Notes: generated by a model from the sequence alone, not told the origin. A stretch of DNA of 64,000 nt from Colwellia sp. PAMC 20917 (GCF_001767295.1 NZ_CP014944.1:1674001-1738000); one strand, 5' to 3'; positions 9,594-20,961 are shown, counted from the stretch's first letter. Made by a program: numbers and translations.

Positions 9594-11540
9594 CTAACTA
9601 TCATGAACAATTCGATTACTTATTAAGTTTTCTACAACGCTAGGATCTGCCAAGGTCGATGTATCCCCTAAGGTATCAATATCGTTTTCAGCAATTTTAC
9701 GTAAGATGCGACGCATTATTTTACCAGAACGTGTTTTTGGCAAGCCAGGTGCATACTGAATATAATCAGGTTTTGCAAAACGGCCTAACTCCTTAGCAAC
9801 AAACTCAGTTAGTTCTTTCAGTAACTCTGGTGATTCACTCGCACTAGCCATTAAAGTCACATAAGCATAAACTCCTTGGCCTTTAATTTCATGCGGATAA
9901 CCAACAACAGCAGCTTCGGCTACAGCAGGATGAAGCACTAAAGCACTTTCGATCTCAGCAGTACCTAAACGATGGCCCGAAACATTAAGGACATCATCAA
10001 CACGTCCGGTGATCCAATAAAACCCGTCCTCATCACGACGTGCACCATCTCCAGTAAAATAATTACCAGGATATTGGCTTAAATAGGTTTGATAAAAACG
10101 CTCATGATCGCCATAAACTGTCCGTAACTGCCCAGGCCAACTGCCTGTTATGATTAATAAACCTTGGTCAGCACCTGCAAGTGTATTACCTTCTTTATCA
10201 AACAATGCTGGCTGAACACCAAAAAACGGTTTACCTGCTGCACCTGGTTTCATATCAACAGCACCAGGTAATGAAGTAATTAGAATCCCCCCTGTTTCTG
10301 TTTGCCACCAAGTATCAACAATAGGACAGTTAGACTTACCAACCACTTCATAATACCAATGCCAAGCTTCAGGATTAATAGGCTCGCCAACCGTACCCAG
10401 TAAACGCAACGATGAAAGATCTGATTGATGGACTAAATCGTCGCCAATACTCATCAAGGCTCTTATCGCAGTAGGTGCAGTATAAAAAATATTAACTTTA
10501 TGCTTTTCACATATTTGCCAGAAACGTCCAGCATCAGGGTAAGTAGGTACCCCTTCAAATACTAGTGTAGTTGCACCGTTAGCTAACGGGCCATAGAAAA
10601 TATAAGAGTGACCGGTGATCCAACCTGCATCTGCAGTACACCAATAAATTTCGCCATCTTTATAGTCAAAAACATATTTATGAGTCATCGCGGCATAGAG
10701 CGAATAACCACCACAGGTATGTAAAACACCTTTTGGTGTGCCTGTTGAACCTGATGTATAGAGAATAAACAATGGATCTTCTGCATCCATGACCTCTGGT
10801 TCACAAACAGCTGATTGCTTGGCAACTTCTTCTTCGTAACTGATGTCTATTTTGTCATTCCATGCGACATCACCACCGGTGCGTGCAACGACAATAACTG
10901 TATGTACATTGGGGCATTCGGCAACAGCTTCATCAACGTTCACTTTTAGTGGAATAACACGACCGCCACGTAAGCTTTCATCTGAAGTGATAACAACTTG
11001 GCAATCAGCATCAGCAACTCGTGAGCGGATAGCCTCAGTTGAGAAACCACCAAAGACAACAGAATGTACCGCGCCAATTCGAGCACAGGCTAACATGGCA
11101 TAACCCACTTCAGGGATCATCGGCATATAGATACAAACCCTATCACCTTTTTTAACACCACGTGCTTTTAATAAGTTCGCTAAACGACAAACATGATCAT
11201 GTAATTCTTGATAAGTGATTTTTTTGTCGTCACTGGGATCATCGCCTTCCCAAATGATAGCCGTATCATTGGCTTTAGTAGCTAAGTGACGATCAATACA
11301 GTTATAACTTACATTTAATTTACCACCAGAAAACCATTTAATATCAGCCGTTTTCAAGTCAACATCACTAACACTGTCCCAGGGCTTATACCAATCAAGA
11401 AATTTTTCAGCTTGCTCACCCCAAAATACATCAGGTTGTTCAATCGATTGCTTGTACATCGCATCGTATGTTGCACTATCAATATGAGTGTGTGCTTTAG
11501 CTTGTTCTAAAACTGGATAACAGCTTTTCAATTCTTTCAT
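9594..11540 (-). CDS. acs: Acetyl-CoA synthetase (AMP-forming)
   Basis: Activates acetate to acetyl-AMP and then acetyl-CoA for acetate scavenging in the cytoplasm. 648 residues, the normal Acs length. Adenylate-forming motif [22 protein letters not shown] in the acyl pocket; [13 protein letters not shown] and [15 protein letters not shown] hinge region; C-terminal [11 protein letters not shown] with Lys607, the lysine acetylated in characterised Acs. A good Shine-Dalgarno AAGGA lies six bases before the ATG. A palindrome containing a TATAAT hexamer sits just upstream and may be the promoter/operator. Confidence 0.96.
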   Translation of the reverse strand: MKELKSCYPVLEQAKAHTHIDSATYDAMYKQSIEQPDVFWGEQAEKFLDWYKPWDSVSDVDLKTADIKWFSGGKLNVSYNCIDRHLATKANDTAIIWEGDDPSDDKKITYQELHDHVCRLANLLKARGVKKGDRVCIYMPMIPEVGYAMLACARIGAVHSVVFGGFSTEAIRSRVADADCQVVITSDESLRGGRVIPLKVNVDEAVAECPNVHTVIVVARTGGDVAWNDKIDISYEEEVAKQSAVCEPEVMDAEDPLFILYTSGSTGTPKGVLHTCGGYSLYAAMTHKYVFDYKDGEIYWCTADAGWITGHSYIFYGPLANGATTLVFEGVPTYPDAGRFWQICEKHKVNIFYTAPTAIRALMSIGDDLVHQSDLSSLRLLGTVGEPINPEAWHWYYEVVGKSNCPIVDTWWQTETGGILITSLPGAVDMKPGAAGKPFFGVQPALFDKEGNTLAGADQGLLIITGSWPGQLRTVYGDHERFYQTYLSQYPGNYFTGDGARRDEDGFYWITGRVDDVLNVSGHRLGTAEIESALVLHPAVAEAAVVGYPHEIKGQGVYAYVTLMASASESPELLKELTEFVAKELGRFAKPDYIQYAPGLPKTRSGKIMRRILRKIAENDIDTLGDTSTLADPSVVENLISNRIVHDS

Positions 11541-11559
11541 GTTGAGTCCTTCATTGCTG

Positions 11560-11578
11560 ACTTGATATTATATCAAGT
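11560..11578 (-). promoter_or_regulatory. 19-bp palindrome containing a -10 hexamer upstream of acs
   Basis: Perfect dyad acttgatat-t-atatcaagt, about 20 bases before the acs start codon. On the minus strand its centre reads TATAAT, a consensus -10 element, and a 5' leader of roughly 25 bases with AAGGA would follow. The -35 position is poor (ATTTAA at 17 bases), as expected for an activator-dependent promoter. An operator overlapping the -10 is inference. Confidence 0.5.
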
Positions 11579-11764
11579 TGATTATTGCTTAAATGCTATT
11601 GATATTCATCTAAGCACTAATAGATTTTGAGGTTATTTTTAAAACAGTGACAACATCATATAGGAAGTTAATTAGTGCGACTACTCAACTAAAGTCGAAT
11701 ACGCCTGATTAAATTTACATTAAAATGAAAAAAGATAATTGCCTACTAATAAGATTAACATTGA
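11579..11764. other. Rest of the acs upstream gap, no gene
   Basis: Remainder of the 313-base gap between acs and the 81-residue gene. AT-rich; apart from the palindrome beside acs and the hairpin at its far end I see no ORF, RNA or recognisable site. Confidence 0.4.
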
Positions 11765-11798
11765 AACCTAACAATGACAACGCTGTCATTGTTAGGTT
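11765..11798 (-). terminator. 15-bp perfect hairpin downstream of the 81-residue gene
   Basis: Arms aacctaacaatgaca and tgtcattgttaggtt are perfectly complementary around the loop acgc. It lies 55 bases past the stop of the small gene. On the minus strand the hairpin is followed only by TTTCAATG, so it is not a textbook terminator; the long A/T tract is on the other side. It may be a terminator with a weak tail or an RNA-stabilising 3' stem. Confidence 0.45.
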
Positions 11799-11853
11799 AA
11801 AAAAAAGCAAAATAAATTGCTATTAGCGGACCAAGGAGCCTTTAATAGATACG

Positions 11854-12099
11854 TTAACGAATAGTGATATCGGGGGAACCGTCAATTTCACCATCTTCGG
11901 TAATGATAACAGTACCACTATTATTTGATAATACAGCAATGCTACGTCCATTGTTATTACGTATAAAAAGCAATTGATAGCCAAACTTACCTAGACTACC
12001 CGCTGAAAACTTTTGAGCAAGTGTTAGCTTCTCCCACCAAACTGAATGCTCAGGAGATTCGTGTCTTCTCTCATTGAAAGGTTGCTTTTGTAGTTGCAT
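11854..12099 (-). CDS. Small hypothetical protein (81 residues)
   Basis: I do not recognise a family. The protein is soluble, with an acidic/basic N-terminal stretch containing SVWWEKLTLAQKFSAGSLG, a central beta-like YQLLFIRN, and a C-terminal VIITEDGEIDGSPDITIR. No signal peptide, membrane segment or cysteine pair. Coding is supported by a strong Shine-Dalgarno (GGGTGG, seven bases before the ATG), codon use like its neighbours, and a 3' hairpin. It lies between acs and acpS on the same strand but separated from both by more than 100 bases. Confidence 0.7.
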   Translation of the reverse strand: MQLQKQPFNERRHESPEHSVWWEKLTLAQKFSAGSLGKFGYQLLFIRNNNGRSIAVLSNNSGTVIITEDGEIDGSPDITIR

Positions 12100-12219
12100 A
12101 ACTTATCCACCCGTTAAATAAATACTAACGTCATTGTATCAATATAGCCCAGATAAACAGCGGTGCCTATTGTTAGTATAGAACAGATTTTACCAACGTA
12201 GATTTTTTTATTGCTTTAA

Positions 12220-12600
12220 CTAGCGAGAAAGTACCACGAACGCGGTAGCATATAATGCTTCATCAGAGAGCGAAATGTGCCAGTTTTCAGCCCCTAATTC
12301 AGTTGCTAACTCTGCTGCACGACCACTTAGTAGTAGTTGTGGCTGACCAGAAGCTAATGATTTTATTTCAAAATTTTGAAATGAAACCCCATTGGCTATG
12401 CCGGTACCAAGCGCTTTGGATGCTGCTTCTTTTCCTGCCCAGCGCTTTGCTAAATATAATGCAGGGGTTTTTAACGATTGGTATTTTTCATATTCTATTG
12501 GCGTTAACACACGAAGCGCTAATCGGTCTCGCACCTTAATCGCCATTTTTTCTATACGGCTTATTTCAATAATATCAGTGCCGATGCCAACTACAGACAT
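12220..12600 (-). CDS. acpS: Holo-[acyl-carrier-protein] synthase
   Basis: Transfers 4'-phosphopantetheine from CoA to the serine of acyl carrier protein. 126 residues, standard AcpS length. GIGTDIIEISRI carries the first Mg-binding Asp and LAKRWAGKEAASKALGTG the family signature with the second acidic metal ligand; ends in LSDEALYATAFVVLSR. Last gene of the lepA-lepB-rnc-era-recO-pdxJ-acpS series, 125 bases after pdxJ, the usual pdxJ-acpS pairing in gammaproteobacteria. Confidence 0.95.
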   Translation of the reverse strand: MSVVGIGTDIIEISRIEKMAIKVRDRLALRVLTPIEYEKYQSLKTPALYLAKRWAGKEAASKALGTGIANGVSFQNFEIKSLASGQPQLLLSGRAAELATELGAENWHISLSDEALYATAFVVLSR

Positions 12601-12725
12601 AATGAATCACTTTTTTAAGCGCTAGATAAATGCTGTATTAACATTTAGTTTAGCTTCACTTGGTTAAATAAGGCAGAACTTTATTAGCTCTGCCGAGTAG
12701 GTTCTAGGTGCTGTGCTCTAAAAAG

Positions 12726-13457
12726 TTAACTACGCGCTTCTCTCATTAGCTGTTTCATATCGCGAATAGCTTTGTCTAATCCGTCAATCACCGCTCGAGC
12801 AATAATAGCATGACCAATGTTAAGTTCGATTATCTCTTCAATTGCCGCAATAGGTTTAACATTAAAGTAATTTAACCCGTGCCCAGCATTAACTTTCAAA
12901 CCATTAGCATGCGCATATTTAATACCTTCAATTAAACGGATCAATTCAATTTTTTGATCTTGTTCATTTTTTGCATCAGCATAATGGCCAGTATGAATTT
13001 CAATATAAGGAGCTTTACTTGCAATAGCAGCATCAATTTGACTTTTATCAGCATCAATAAATAAACTTGTTTCTATACCTGCAGCAGTGAGTTGTGCCAC
13101 TGCACGGCTAATTTTATCAAAATTACCAACAATGTCTAAGCCACCTTCAGTCGTCAACTCTTCACGTTTTTCAGGGACTAGGCAACAAAATTCTGGTTTA
13201 ACCTCACATGCTATAGCCAGCATTTCATCAGTGACCGCCATTTCAAAATTCATTCGGGTATGCAATGTTTGCTTTAGTACATAAATATCACGGTCTTGAA
13301 TATGACGGCGGTCTTCACGTAAATGCACGGTAATGCCATCGGCTCCAGCGTGCTCTGCTACTGATGCAGCATAGACAGGATCAGGATAATTTGTGCCTCT
13401 TGCTTGTCTTAAGGTAGCAATATGGTCAACATTAACGCCTAATAATAGTTCGCTCAT
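12726..13457 (-). CDS. pdxJ: Pyridoxine 5'-phosphate synthase
   Basis: Condenses 3-amino-2-oxopropyl phosphate with 1-deoxyxylulose 5-phosphate in vitamin B6 synthesis. 243 residues, a TIM barrel. [22 protein letters not shown] is the N-terminal signature (His in VDHIA); [30 protein letters not shown] and [13 protein letters not shown] are family motifs. Lies 17 bases after recO on the same strand, with acpS next, so it belongs to the lepA-acpS transcription unit. Confidence 0.96.
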   Translation of the reverse strand: MSELLLGVNVDHIATLRQARGTNYPDPVYAASVAEHAGADGITVHLREDRRHIQDRDIYVLKQTLHTRMNFEMAVTDEMLAIACEVKPEFCCLVPEKREELTTEGGLDIVGNFDKISRAVAQLTAAGIETSLFIDADKSQIDAAIASKAPYIEIHTGHYADAKNEQDQKIELIRLIEGIKYAHANGLKVNAGHGLNYFNVKPIAAIEEIIELNIGHAIIARAVIDGLDKAIRDMKQLMREARS

Positions 13458-13474
13458 TTTTTTATCTCTTAAAT

Positions 13475-14161
13475 TTATGAATTTTTTGTAAATAATTTCC
13501 GGCTATTAAGTGGTTTACCATCTAGTAAATGATTAATAATTTGCCGCATCAGCACTTTATACGTTTGCATGACGTCTTTAGATGATAAATCTTCTTCGGC
13601 TATCGCCTTTAAATGCACAGCATTGTAACCAGTCTGTACCTGCTTGCTTATTATCGGGACAAAACCTTGTTCAGGGAAATAATGATAACGATGATTATTT
13701 TCTGAAAATATCGTTGAATAATCAATAGTTAACCCTAATTCTTCTAGTAATCTATTTTCAAAATTCCTCAATATAAATTCAATTGAACGTTGTTCCGATA
13801 ATTGTTCAATACTTTGTTGATATTGACAAAAAAGTTCGTCATAAGGGATATGTTCACCCAGTAGACGCACTTGTAACTCGTTAAGGTAAAAGCCACTGTA
13901 GAGGTAATTACCACTGAGCTGGTAGGATTTTCTTTCGGGTTCGACACGTTGTAAATACTTGAGGCTGCCTTGACCTTTCAAAACAATTTTTAGCGGAGAG
14001 AAAGGTTGTAGTAAAGCTTTTTTATTAGATTTTAAGGACTTACCTAAATAAGAAATAGCAGACACTTTTCCTTGTTGAGCGGTTAAGAATTCAAGCAATA
14101 TTTGATTTTCACGATAAGGTCGTGAATGCAATAAAAAAGCACTTTGCTCAAATTCTTCCAT
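13475..14161 (-). CDS. recO: DNA repair protein RecO
   Basis: Helps load RecA onto SSB-coated DNA in the RecFOR pathway. 228 residues, typical of RecO. N-terminal OB-fold region with [18 protein letters not shown] and [11 protein letters not shown]; helical C-terminal domain with [14 protein letters not shown] and the [12 protein letters not shown] helix. The zinc cysteines of some RecO proteins are absent, as in other gammaproteobacteria. Begins 29 bases after era. Confidence 0.93.
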   Translation of the reverse strand: MEEFEQSAFLLHSRPYRENQILLEFLTAQQGKVSAISYLGKSLKSNKKALLQPFSPLKIVLKGQGSLKYLQRVEPERKSYQLSGNYLYSGFYLNELQVRLLGEHIPYDELFCQYQQSIEQLSEQRSIEFILRNFENRLLEELGLTIDYSTIFSENNHRYHYFPEQGFVPIISKQVQTGYNAVHLKAIAEEDLSSKDVMQTYKVLMRQIINHLLDGKPLNSRKLFTKNS

Positions 14162-14190
14162 TATTTTTAGTCCAGTAGACGGTTCGAAGT

Positions 14191-15102
14191 CTAACCTGAA
14201 TATTCATCCCCATAGCCTAAACTACGCAGTGCACGTTCATCATCAGCCCAGCCAGATTTCACTTTCACCCAAGTTTCAAGAAACACTTTCTGTTCAAAAA
14301 GCGCTTCCATATCACGACGAGCTTCTTGACCAATTGTTTTAAGTCGCTCCCCACCATTACCTATAACCATACGCTTTTGACTTTTTCGTTCCACTAAAAT
14401 CAGCGCATTAATATGGATGATACCCTTTTCGTCCATTTTAAATTGTTCAACTTCGACGGTCGTTGAATAGGGCAATTCATCACCAGTGAAACGAATAAGT
14501 TTTTCACGAATAATTTCAGAAGCCATAAAACGACTTGAACGGTCAGTAACATAATCATCTGGGAACCAGAAATCACCTTCAGGCAGTGAACTAAGACAAA
14601 GTTGACGAATGGTATCAACGTTATCGCCTTTCGCTGCAGAGATAGGTACGATATCACTAAAGTTGTGCTTCTCGCCTAATTTCTGCAAGTGAGGTAATAA
14701 TGATTCTTTATCTTGAACATTATCGATTTTATTAATCACTAAGATACAACGAGCGCCAGATTTTTTTATCTTACTAAGCACAAGTTCGTCATCAGTTGTC
14801 CAATGTGTACCTTCAACCAAGAAAACCACTAATTCGACTTCTGCTATTGAACTACTTGCAGCACGATTCATTAAGCGATTAATCGCGCGTTTCTCATCAG
14901 AATGCAAACCAGGAGTATCAACTAATACCGCTTGTTTATTTTCTTCTGTTAAAATTCCTAAAATACGATGGCGTGTCGTTTGTGGCTTGCGTGAGGTGAT
15001 ACTAATTTTTTGGCCTAACAAGCTGTTAAGCAATGTTGATTTACCAACATTAGGACGACCGACAATAGCAATTAAGCCACAATGTTTATTTTCACTTGTC
15101 AT
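14191..15102 (-). CDS. era: GTPase Era
   Basis: Essential GTPase for 16S rRNA 3'-end maturation and 30S assembly. 303 residues. G1 [15 protein letters not shown]3 DTPG ([17 protein letters not shown]), G4 NKID, then a C-terminal KH domain with [22 protein letters not shown]. Downstream of rnc by 17 bases, the conserved rnc-era-recO order. Confidence 0.97.
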   Translation of the reverse strand: MTSENKHCGLIAIVGRPNVGKSTLLNSLLGQKISITSRKPQTTRHRILGILTEENKQAVLVDTPGLHSDEKRAINRLMNRAASSSIAEVELVVFLVEGTHWTTDDELVLSKIKKSGARCILVINKIDNVQDKESLLPHLQKLGEKHNFSDIVPISAAKGDNVDTIRQLCLSSLPEGDFWFPDDYVTDRSSRFMASEIIREKLIRFTGDELPYSTTVEVEQFKMDEKGIIHINALILVERKSQKRMVIGNGGERLKTIGQEARRDMEALFEQKVFLETWVKVKSGWADDERALRSLGYGDEYSG

Positions 15103-15119
15103 GATAATATTTCGCTGAG

Positions 15120-15809
15120 TTATTTTTTATCAAAAATGAGCGCGAGTACTTGTTGCGCTGCGGCTTGTTCGGCTTTACGACGGCTAGTGCCTTTAGTGAT
15201 CACTTCGGTGTTTATCACATTGGTTGTACATCGCACAGTAAACTGTTGATTATGAGACTGACCACTGGTGTGAATGACTTCATAAAGTGGTAAAGCAATT
15301 TTACGTGCTTGTAAATATTCTTGTAAACGTGTTTTAGGATCTTTTTGTTCGTTACCGGGTCTAATAATATCTAATCGTTCAGCAAACCAGCTAAGCACTA
15401 ACGCTTTAGTGGTGTCGTTATCTGAATCTAAATAGACAGCGCCGATAATTGCTTCAACGGCATCTTCTAAAATGGAATCTCGACGATGGCCACCGCTTTT
15501 TAATTCACCTGGGCCTAAAATTAAGTATTCGCCTAAATTAAAGCCTCGGCCAATTTCAGCTAAGGTAACACCTCGCACAAGGCTAGAGCGCATTCGTGTT
15601 AAATCACCTTCGTCATGAGAAGGAAATTGCTGATAAAGTACTTCAGCAATGACAAAACCAAGAATGGAGTCGCCAAGAAACTCTAAACGTTCGTTATGAG
15701 TTCCTTTAGCACTTCGGTGTGTTAATGCTTGAAGCAATAAGTCATTATCATTAAAGGTGTATCCTAACTTTTTACTGAGTCTAGTTAGTGCGACTGCTGA
15801 GCTTTTCAC
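15120..15809 (-). CDS. rnc: Ribonuclease III
   Basis: Double-strand-specific endonuclease for rRNA and mRNA processing. 229 residues. The catalytic signature [15 protein letters not shown] carries the acidic metal ligands; a second acidic cluster is in [20 protein letters not shown]-terminal double-stranded-RNA-binding domain begins near residue 155 ([11 protein letters not shown]) and ends [16 protein letters not shown]. Two bases separate it from lepB, implying translational linkage. Confidence 0.97.
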   Translation of the reverse strand: MKSSAVALTRLSKKLGYTFNDNDLLLQALTHRSAKGTHNERLEFLGDSILGFVIAEVLYQQFPSHDEGDLTRMRSSLVRGVTLAEIGRGFNLGEYLILGPGELKSGGHRRDSILEDAVEAIIGAVYLDSDNDTTKALVLSWFAERLDIIRPGNEQKDPKTRLQEYLQARKIALPLYEVIHTSGQSHNQQFTVRCTTNVINTEVITKGTSRRKAEQAAAQQVLALIFDKK

Positions 15810-15811
15810 GA

Positions 15812-16732
15812 TTAGTTTATTCCACCTAAACGTGAAAACCTGACATTAGTCGGTATCCACTTAGGTAAAAAGCTCTCTTCGTCACGATCAAAATCAAAAC
15901 TCATCCAAATTGCTACGGCTTCGCCAACAAGATTTTCTTCGGGTACAAAGCCCCAAAAGCGTCCATCAAGGCTATTATCGCGGTTATCCCCCATCACATA
16001 ATAATGACCTTCAGGTACAAAGAACTCATCGCGTTGGGTATTTTTCTGTTGATAAAAGTGCTGCGTGCGTGGCAGTATTTGATTATCCATTAAAATATCA
16101 TGTGTCTTGTTTGGCATATCAGCCGTGTAACGGCTTAAGCCATATGAACCGTCAGGTGACTCATCTTCTTTTTTAAAGGTATTTATTACTTGCTCAAAGT
16201 CTGGGCATTTAACGTCACTTTCTTGACAAGCAGGCTTGATATATATGGATTTGTTACGATAAATAATTCTATCGCCAGGCAAACCAATAACACGCTTAAT
16301 ATAATCAATCTTTGGGTCTTGTGGATATTTAAAGACCACCACATCGCCACGTTCTGGTAGCCCGACCTCAATAAATTTATTACGTGCAACAGGATCGCGT
16401 AATCCATATACGAATTTATTGACTAAAATAAAATCGCCATCAAGTAATGTCGGCATCATAGAGCCCGAAGGTATTTGAAACGGTTCCCATAAAAAAGAAC
16501 GTAAAATCAAAACAAAAGCGATAACCGGAAATATTTGTACCGACGTATCAACAATTGCTGAAGGCTCTAATAATTGAGCGATAACCTCAGCTGGCAAAAC
16601 TTCTTGACATTGGGCTTGAGCGTCAGCTAATTTTAATTTACGTTGCGGCGCTAAATAAAACTTATCAGCTAACCAAACAATGCCAGTGATACTAGTAATA
16701 ATAACGAGAAATATTGAAAAATAAACAGCCAT
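15812..16732 (-). CDS. lepB: Signal peptidase I
   Basis: Inner-membrane serine protease that cleaves signal peptides from exported proteins. 306 residues. Two hydrophobic N-terminal segments (about 3-22 and 68-85) flank a cytoplasmic loop. The catalytic serine is in [15 protein letters not shown], the lysine in [12 protein letters not shown], and [12 protein letters not shown] is the C-terminal family box. Between lepA (10 bases upstream) and rnc. Confidence 0.96.
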   Translation of the reverse strand: MAVYFSIFLVIITSITGIVWLADKFYLAPQRKLKLADAQAQCQEVLPAEVIAQLLEPSAIVDTSVQIFPVIAFVLILRSFLWEPFQIPSGSMMPTLLDGDFILVNKFVYGLRDPVARNKFIEVGLPERGDVVVFKYPQDPKIDYIKRVIGLPGDRIIYRNKSIYIKPACQESDVKCPDFEQVINTFKKEDESPDGSYGLSRYTADMPNKTHDILMDNQILPRTQHFYQQKNTQRDEFFVPEGHYYVMGDNRDNSLDGRFWGFVPEENLVGEAVAIWMSFDFDRDEESFLPKWIPTNVRFSRLGGIN

Positions 16733-16742
16733 AACTTCCCTA

Positions 16743-18533
16743 CTAACTTTCTAATTTAAGTACAGCTAAAAACGCTTCTTGCGGTACTTCAACGTTACCA
16801 ACTTGCTTCATACGTTTTTTACCATCTTTTTGTTTTTGAAGTAGTTTTTTCTTACGAGAAATATCACCACCATAACATTTTGCCGTAACATTTTTTCGTA
16901 ATTGCTTAACGGTAGTACGAGCAATAACGTTATTACCAATCGCCGCTTGAATAGCAATATCAAACATTTGACGATGAATAAGTTCTTTTAATTTATCGAC
17001 GAGCATACGGCCACGTGCGACCGAGTTACCTCTGTGGGTGATCATTGCTAAAGCATCAACGCGATCGCCATTTATCATCACATCAACGCGCACCATGTCG
17101 GCAGCTTCGAAGCGGATAAAATTATAATCAAGTGAAGCATAACCTCGACTCGTTGACTTTAACTTATCAAAAAAGTCCATGACCACTTCAGCCATAGGCA
17201 GCTCATATCTTACCGCTACTTGTTTTCCGTGATAAATAATATCTTTTTGCACACCGCGTTTTTCGATACATAAAGTAATAACATTACCTAAGTGTTCTTG
17301 GGGTACTAAGATATTTGCTTCAACAATAGGTTCACGAATTTCGTCAATACTGTTGATAGCCGGTAAATCTCCGGGGTTATCAATAGATATTACGTCACCG
17401 TTGGTACAAGCAATTTCATAGTTAACCGTAGGGGCTGTTGTAATAAGGTCAAGGTCATATTCACGCGCTAAACGCTCTTGAACAATCTCCATATGCAACA
17501 TACCAAGGAAACCAATACGAAAGCCAAAGCCAAGCGCAGATGAGTTTTCTGGTTCAAAAAACAAAGAAGCATCGTTTAAGCTTAACTTGTTCAACGCATC
17601 ACGGAAATTTTCGTAGTCATCAGAACTTATTGGGAAAATCCCAGCATAAACTTGCGGTTGAACCTTTTTGAAACCGGCAAGTGCTTTTGCGGCTTCTTTT
17701 TTATGAATGGTAATAGTATCGCCCACTGGCGCGCCATGTATTTCTTTAATACCAGCAATAATAAAACCAACTTCACCGGTTCTTAAAATACCCGTTTCTT
17801 TTTGTTTTGGTGTGAATATTCCGACTTTATCAATTTGGTGAACTTGTCCTGTCGACATGACCACCATTTTATCGCCTTTTTTCACTTCGCCATTCATCAC
17901 ACGCACTAATGAAACAACGCCTTGGTAATTATCAAACCAAGAATCAATGATCAAGGCTTGTAAGTTACCCGTAGGATCGCCGGTTGGCGCAGGGATATTG
18001 GCAACGATAGTTTCTAAAACATCTTCGATACCTAAGCCAGTTTTTGCAGAACACTGCACTGCACCTGTCGCATCAATACCAATGATATCTTCAATTTCTT
18101 CGCTAACGCGATCCGGATCCGCTTGAGGTAAATCAATCTTATTTAAAATTGGAATAACTTCTAGATCCATTTCAAGGGCGGTATAACAGTTGGCAACGGT
18201 TTGTGCTTCAACGCCTTGTCCGGCATCGACAACAAGTAAGGCACCTTCACAAGAAGCAAGTGAACGCGAAACTTCATAAGAAAAATCAACATGACCCGGC
18301 GTATCGATAAAGTTAAGCTGATACGTTTCACCATTTTTGGCTAAGTAATCAAGCGTAACACTTTGCGCTTTAATCGTGATGCCGCGCTCACGCTCAATGT
18401 CCATAGAGTCTAGGACTTGTGCTTCCATTTCACGTTCTTGTAAGCCACCACAATGTTGGATCAAGCGATCAGAAAGTGTAGATTTACCATGATCGATATG
18501 GGCGATAATTGAAAAGTTACGTATATTTTTCAT
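16743..18533 (-). CDS. lepA: Elongation factor 4 (LepA)
   Basis: Ribosome-associated GTPase acting in translation and 30S biogenesis. 596 residues. G1 [15 protein letters not shown]3 DTPGHVDF, G4 [10 protein letters not shown]5 CSAKTG, then EF-G-like domains and the LepA-specific C-terminus ending [18 protein letters not shown]. First gene of the minus-strand unit running to acpS; its promoter should lie in the 257-base gap before rseC. Confidence 0.97.
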   Translation of the reverse strand: MKNIRNFSIIAHIDHGKSTLSDRLIQHCGGLQEREMEAQVLDSMDIERERGITIKAQSVTLDYLAKNGETYQLNFIDTPGHVDFSYEVSRSLASCEGALLVVDAGQGVEAQTVANCYTALEMDLEVIPILNKIDLPQADPDRVSEEIEDIIGIDATGAVQCSAKTGLGIEDVLETIVANIPAPTGDPTGNLQALIIDSWFDNYQGVVSLVRVMNGEVKKGDKMVVMSTGQVHQIDKVGIFTPKQKETGILRTGEVGFIIAGIKEIHGAPVGDTITIHKKEAAKALAGFKKVQPQVYAGIFPISSDDYENFRDALNKLSLNDASLFFEPENSSALGFGFRIGFLGMLHMEIVQERLAREYDLDLITTAPTVNYEIACTNGDVISIDNPGDLPAINSIDEIREPIVEANILVPQEHLGNVITLCIEKRGVQKDIIYHGKQVAVRYELPMAEVVMDFFDKLKSTSRGYASLDYNFIRFEAADMVRVDVMINGDRVDALAMITHRGNSVARGRMLVDKLKELIHRQMFDIAIQAAIGNNVIARTTVKQLRKNVTAKCYGGDISRKKKLLQKQKDGKKRMKQVGNVEVPQEAFLAVLKLES

Positions 18534-18790
18534 AAATGGAAGTTCAAATAATGCTGTGGTTAATTCAATAGTGATGAGATTTTAGCGAATTTAGCGCGCT
18601 GGGGCTATCTTTATGTTGTGTTAACTTGTGTATATAGCCATTCAACTTCGAGATAGAGGTTTAAGCAAGTCGAAAATAGCTAAATTACTAGGCATTAGTC
18701 GCAGATAATCGTTATTTAACGGCTAATATTAATACGCAGAAGCGTCTACTTTAAAGACTTGTACTGGACACAGAATCAGTCGCAAAAATT

Positions 18791-19300
18791 TTAATCAGTA
18801 ATTTCGACAATATTGATCATCGAGTTATGTATACGGAGAATTTTTGGGATTAACAAATTACAATATTTACCACGTTTTTGTTGGTGCCTCGCGAGCGAAA
18901 AACCTATGTATCCACCCAAAACGCCTAACGCTATCGCAAATAACTCGTGGCTAAATATGCTATTTTCAACCAGCCATTGGCCAAATACTGACGCGATGAC
19001 TAGCCCCATCAATGGCCATAGATACACTTGCCAAGCGGTTAATAATAAATGCTTGTCTGATAAACCCAAGACCACAGTGTCACCAATTTTTACCGCTAAT
19101 TCAGTTTCTAATTCTAAGCTAAGTTTAGCTTGTGGGAAAGCTTTAGCCACTTGACCACTGCCACAGTTATCAACCTGTTTACAGCCACTGCAGCTTGATT
19201 TAATTTGACTCTCCACGGTCACTTTATGCATAGCGGTTAGACCGGCATTTTCATCCGCCGCTAATTCTATGGCAACAACCGTAGCGTTTTCTTCAATCAT
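18791..19300 (-). CDS. rseC: SoxR-reducing / sigma-E regulatory protein RseC
   Basis: Inner-membrane protein of the rpoE operon, linked to sigma-E control and to reduction of SoxR. 169 residues. The N-terminal cytoplasmic part has the family cysteine motif CSGCKQVDNCGSG. Two membrane helices follow (LLLTAWQVYLWPLMGLVIAS and ELFAIALGVLGGYIGFSLA). Its start overlaps the rseB stop by four bases (ATGA), so it is translationally coupled. Confidence 0.93.
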   Translation of the reverse strand: MIEENATVVAIELAADENAGLTAMHKVTVESQIKSSCSGCKQVDNCGSGQVAKAFPQAKLSLELETELAVKIGDTVVLGLSDKHLLLTAWQVYLWPLMGLVIASVFGQWLVENSIFSHELFAIALGVLGGYIGFSLARHQQKRGKYCNLLIPKILRIHNSMINIVEITD

Positions 19301-20259
19301 GGTTTTTGAGGTGGTTTTATTGTGATTGCGTCGGCAATAGCCTTCGCTGTTTTAAACGGTATTTTTCCAACAATACTCACTTCAATACCATCGCTCACTT
19401 GGTTTAACACCAAAGTAGCTCCATCCATAACAAAGTCAGCATTGCGTTGTTTTTCTTGACTACCATTAACATAAATTGAAATATCGACTAAACCATCACT
19501 CAACAGCATAAATTCAACGGGTTGTTTTGTTAGTGATATTTTATGTCGATTAGCGTTAATTTGCGTAAAGCCCTCTGGCAACCAGTTAACATCCCATTGC
19601 AGTTCTTGCTGTTGGTATTCTTCAGGGATATCAACTAGCACAGGAAGTTCAGTCTCATTTAACTGTAAAACACTTTCTGAAGGTTTTTCTGTGATCTCAA
19701 GATGCGTAAACTGAATCTGCTCTAATTGTTGACCTTGTTTCGTCACAATAGACAACTTTAATAGCATACTTGATTGTTGGTCTAACCAAAGCCAATAGGC
19801 ATAACGGTGGGTATTTTTTGCCTCTATTCTGATCAATTGTGCAGGTCGGCCTAAAACACGACTTCGGCCAACAGAAATAAAGTCATAAATATTTTCTAAG
19901 CGAGAAATATCGCCCGATAAAATAGCAGGAATAGGACCACTAATTTGTTGAGAAGTAACTGAATAAGGAGGCAGTTCAGGTTCGATATAGCTAACTACGT
20001 TGCCTTTGCGTAAAATATCGCGACGCGGTCCATTGAGTAAAGAAAGTATCTCAAGTTCTTTACCACTTTCATCAACACCATGGAACCAGTGATATGGCTG
20101 AGCTTGATTGTTTTTTACAACAACAAAAGACGTGCTAAAATTAAGTTTATTTAATGCGCTAGATAAACGTTCGAGCCAAACTTTTGCCGACTCACTTTCT
20201 TCACCAACCGCTGAAAAGCTGATGCTTAACAGCAGTAAAACATAACTTAAGAATTTCAT
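19297..20259 (-). CDS. rseB: Periplasmic sigma-E regulator RseB
   Basis: Binds the periplasmic face of RseA and senses mislocalised LPS, protecting RseA from DegS. 320 residues with a signal peptide (MKFLSYVLLLLSISFSAVGE). The MucB/RseB fold has AKVWLERLSSALNKLNF at the start and YRYAYWLW-like RYAYWLWLDQQSSMLLKL in the N-terminal domain. Overlaps rseA by one base and rseC by four. Confidence 0.93.
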   Translation of the reverse strand: MKFLSYVLLLLSISFSAVGEESESAKVWLERLSSALNKLNFSTSFVVVKNNQAQPYHWFHGVDESGKELEILSLLNGPRRDILRKGNVVSYIEPELPPYSVTSQQISGPIPAILSGDISRLENIYDFISVGRSRVLGRPAQLIRIEAKNTHRYAYWLWLDQQSSMLLKLSIVTKQGQQLEQIQFTHLEITEKPSESVLQLNETELPVLVDIPEEYQQQELQWDVNWLPEGFTQINANRHKISLTKQPVEFMLLSDGLVDISIYVNGSQEKQRNADFVMDGATLVLNQVSDGIEVSIVGKIPFKTAKAIADAITIKPPQKP

Positions 20260-20879
20260 TAATTACTTTTATTTGCCTTTTTGTTGTCAATACTAGTTGT
20301 TTCACTTTCATTGTCTGTATTTGTGCTATCAATCGTCAGTGAACCTAATTTAATTTGCTGTTGGTGATCAGACAGCAAAGCATGAAAACGACGTTGTTGA
20401 TCAATAAAAGCTTGCTTTTGTGAAGCTCTGTCTGGTTCTTGAAAGTTCAAGCTGACCGGTTCAGCGAAACCTGCCATAGGAATAGTTTTTACTATTTGGC
20501 TAGGTAAAATAGTTTCATTATTTTGTGCAACATTACTTTGTACACCTAAAACCATTAAACCTGCGGCTGAAGCAGCAATCGCTAATTGACCAAAGGGTTT
20601 AGCAAACTCGACCACTTTATTTTTTAACTTAAGCATGAAAACATTAGTCGTTTTCGGTGCCAAAACGGTCGGTTCAGCGGCAATAGCTTTTGCTATTTCA
20701 GCAGATAAATCAAGTTGTAAGACATCAGGAATGTCATTACGTAAAACATCTCCAATTAAATGATAACGATCCCAAGTAGTCGACAAATGTTCATCGTTGA
20801 TAATATCATCAAACGTTTTATCATTATGTTGAAAATTATCAACACAAGATGACACTGTTTCAAACTTACCTTCACTCAT
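20259..20879 (-). CDS. rseA: Anti-sigma-E factor RseA
   Basis: Inner-membrane anti-sigma factor that holds RpoE until DegS and RseP cleave it. 206 residues. Cytoplasmic sigma-binding domain about 1-95 (HLSTTWDRYHLIGDVLR is the typical RseA stretch), one membrane helix near 105-125 (LAIAASAAGLMVLGV), and a periplasmic glutamine-rich C-terminal region. Follows rpoE by 82 bases. Confidence 0.93.
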   Translation of the reverse strand: MSEGKFETVSSCVDNFQHNDKTFDDIINDEHLSTTWDRYHLIGDVLRNDIPDVLQLDLSAEIAKAIAAEPTVLAPKTTNVFMLKLKNKVVEFAKPFGQLAIAASAAGLMVLGVQSNVAQNNETILPSQIVKTIPMAGFAEPVSLNFQEPDRASQKQAFIDQQRRFHALLSDHQQQIKLGSLTIDSTNTDNESETTSIDNKKANKSN

Positions 20880-20961
20880 ATATACACCTTAAAAATTAAC
20901 ACTTACATTCGTGTGAATTAAATTAATTTTATCTTCTATACCAAAAATCTACTCTGAATAG

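Noticed and set aside
10843-11103. Plus-strand ORF inside acs, and similar long antisense frames in ftsZ, secA and rseC
   Set aside because: Mirror frames of conserved genes; no ribosome site and atypical composition.
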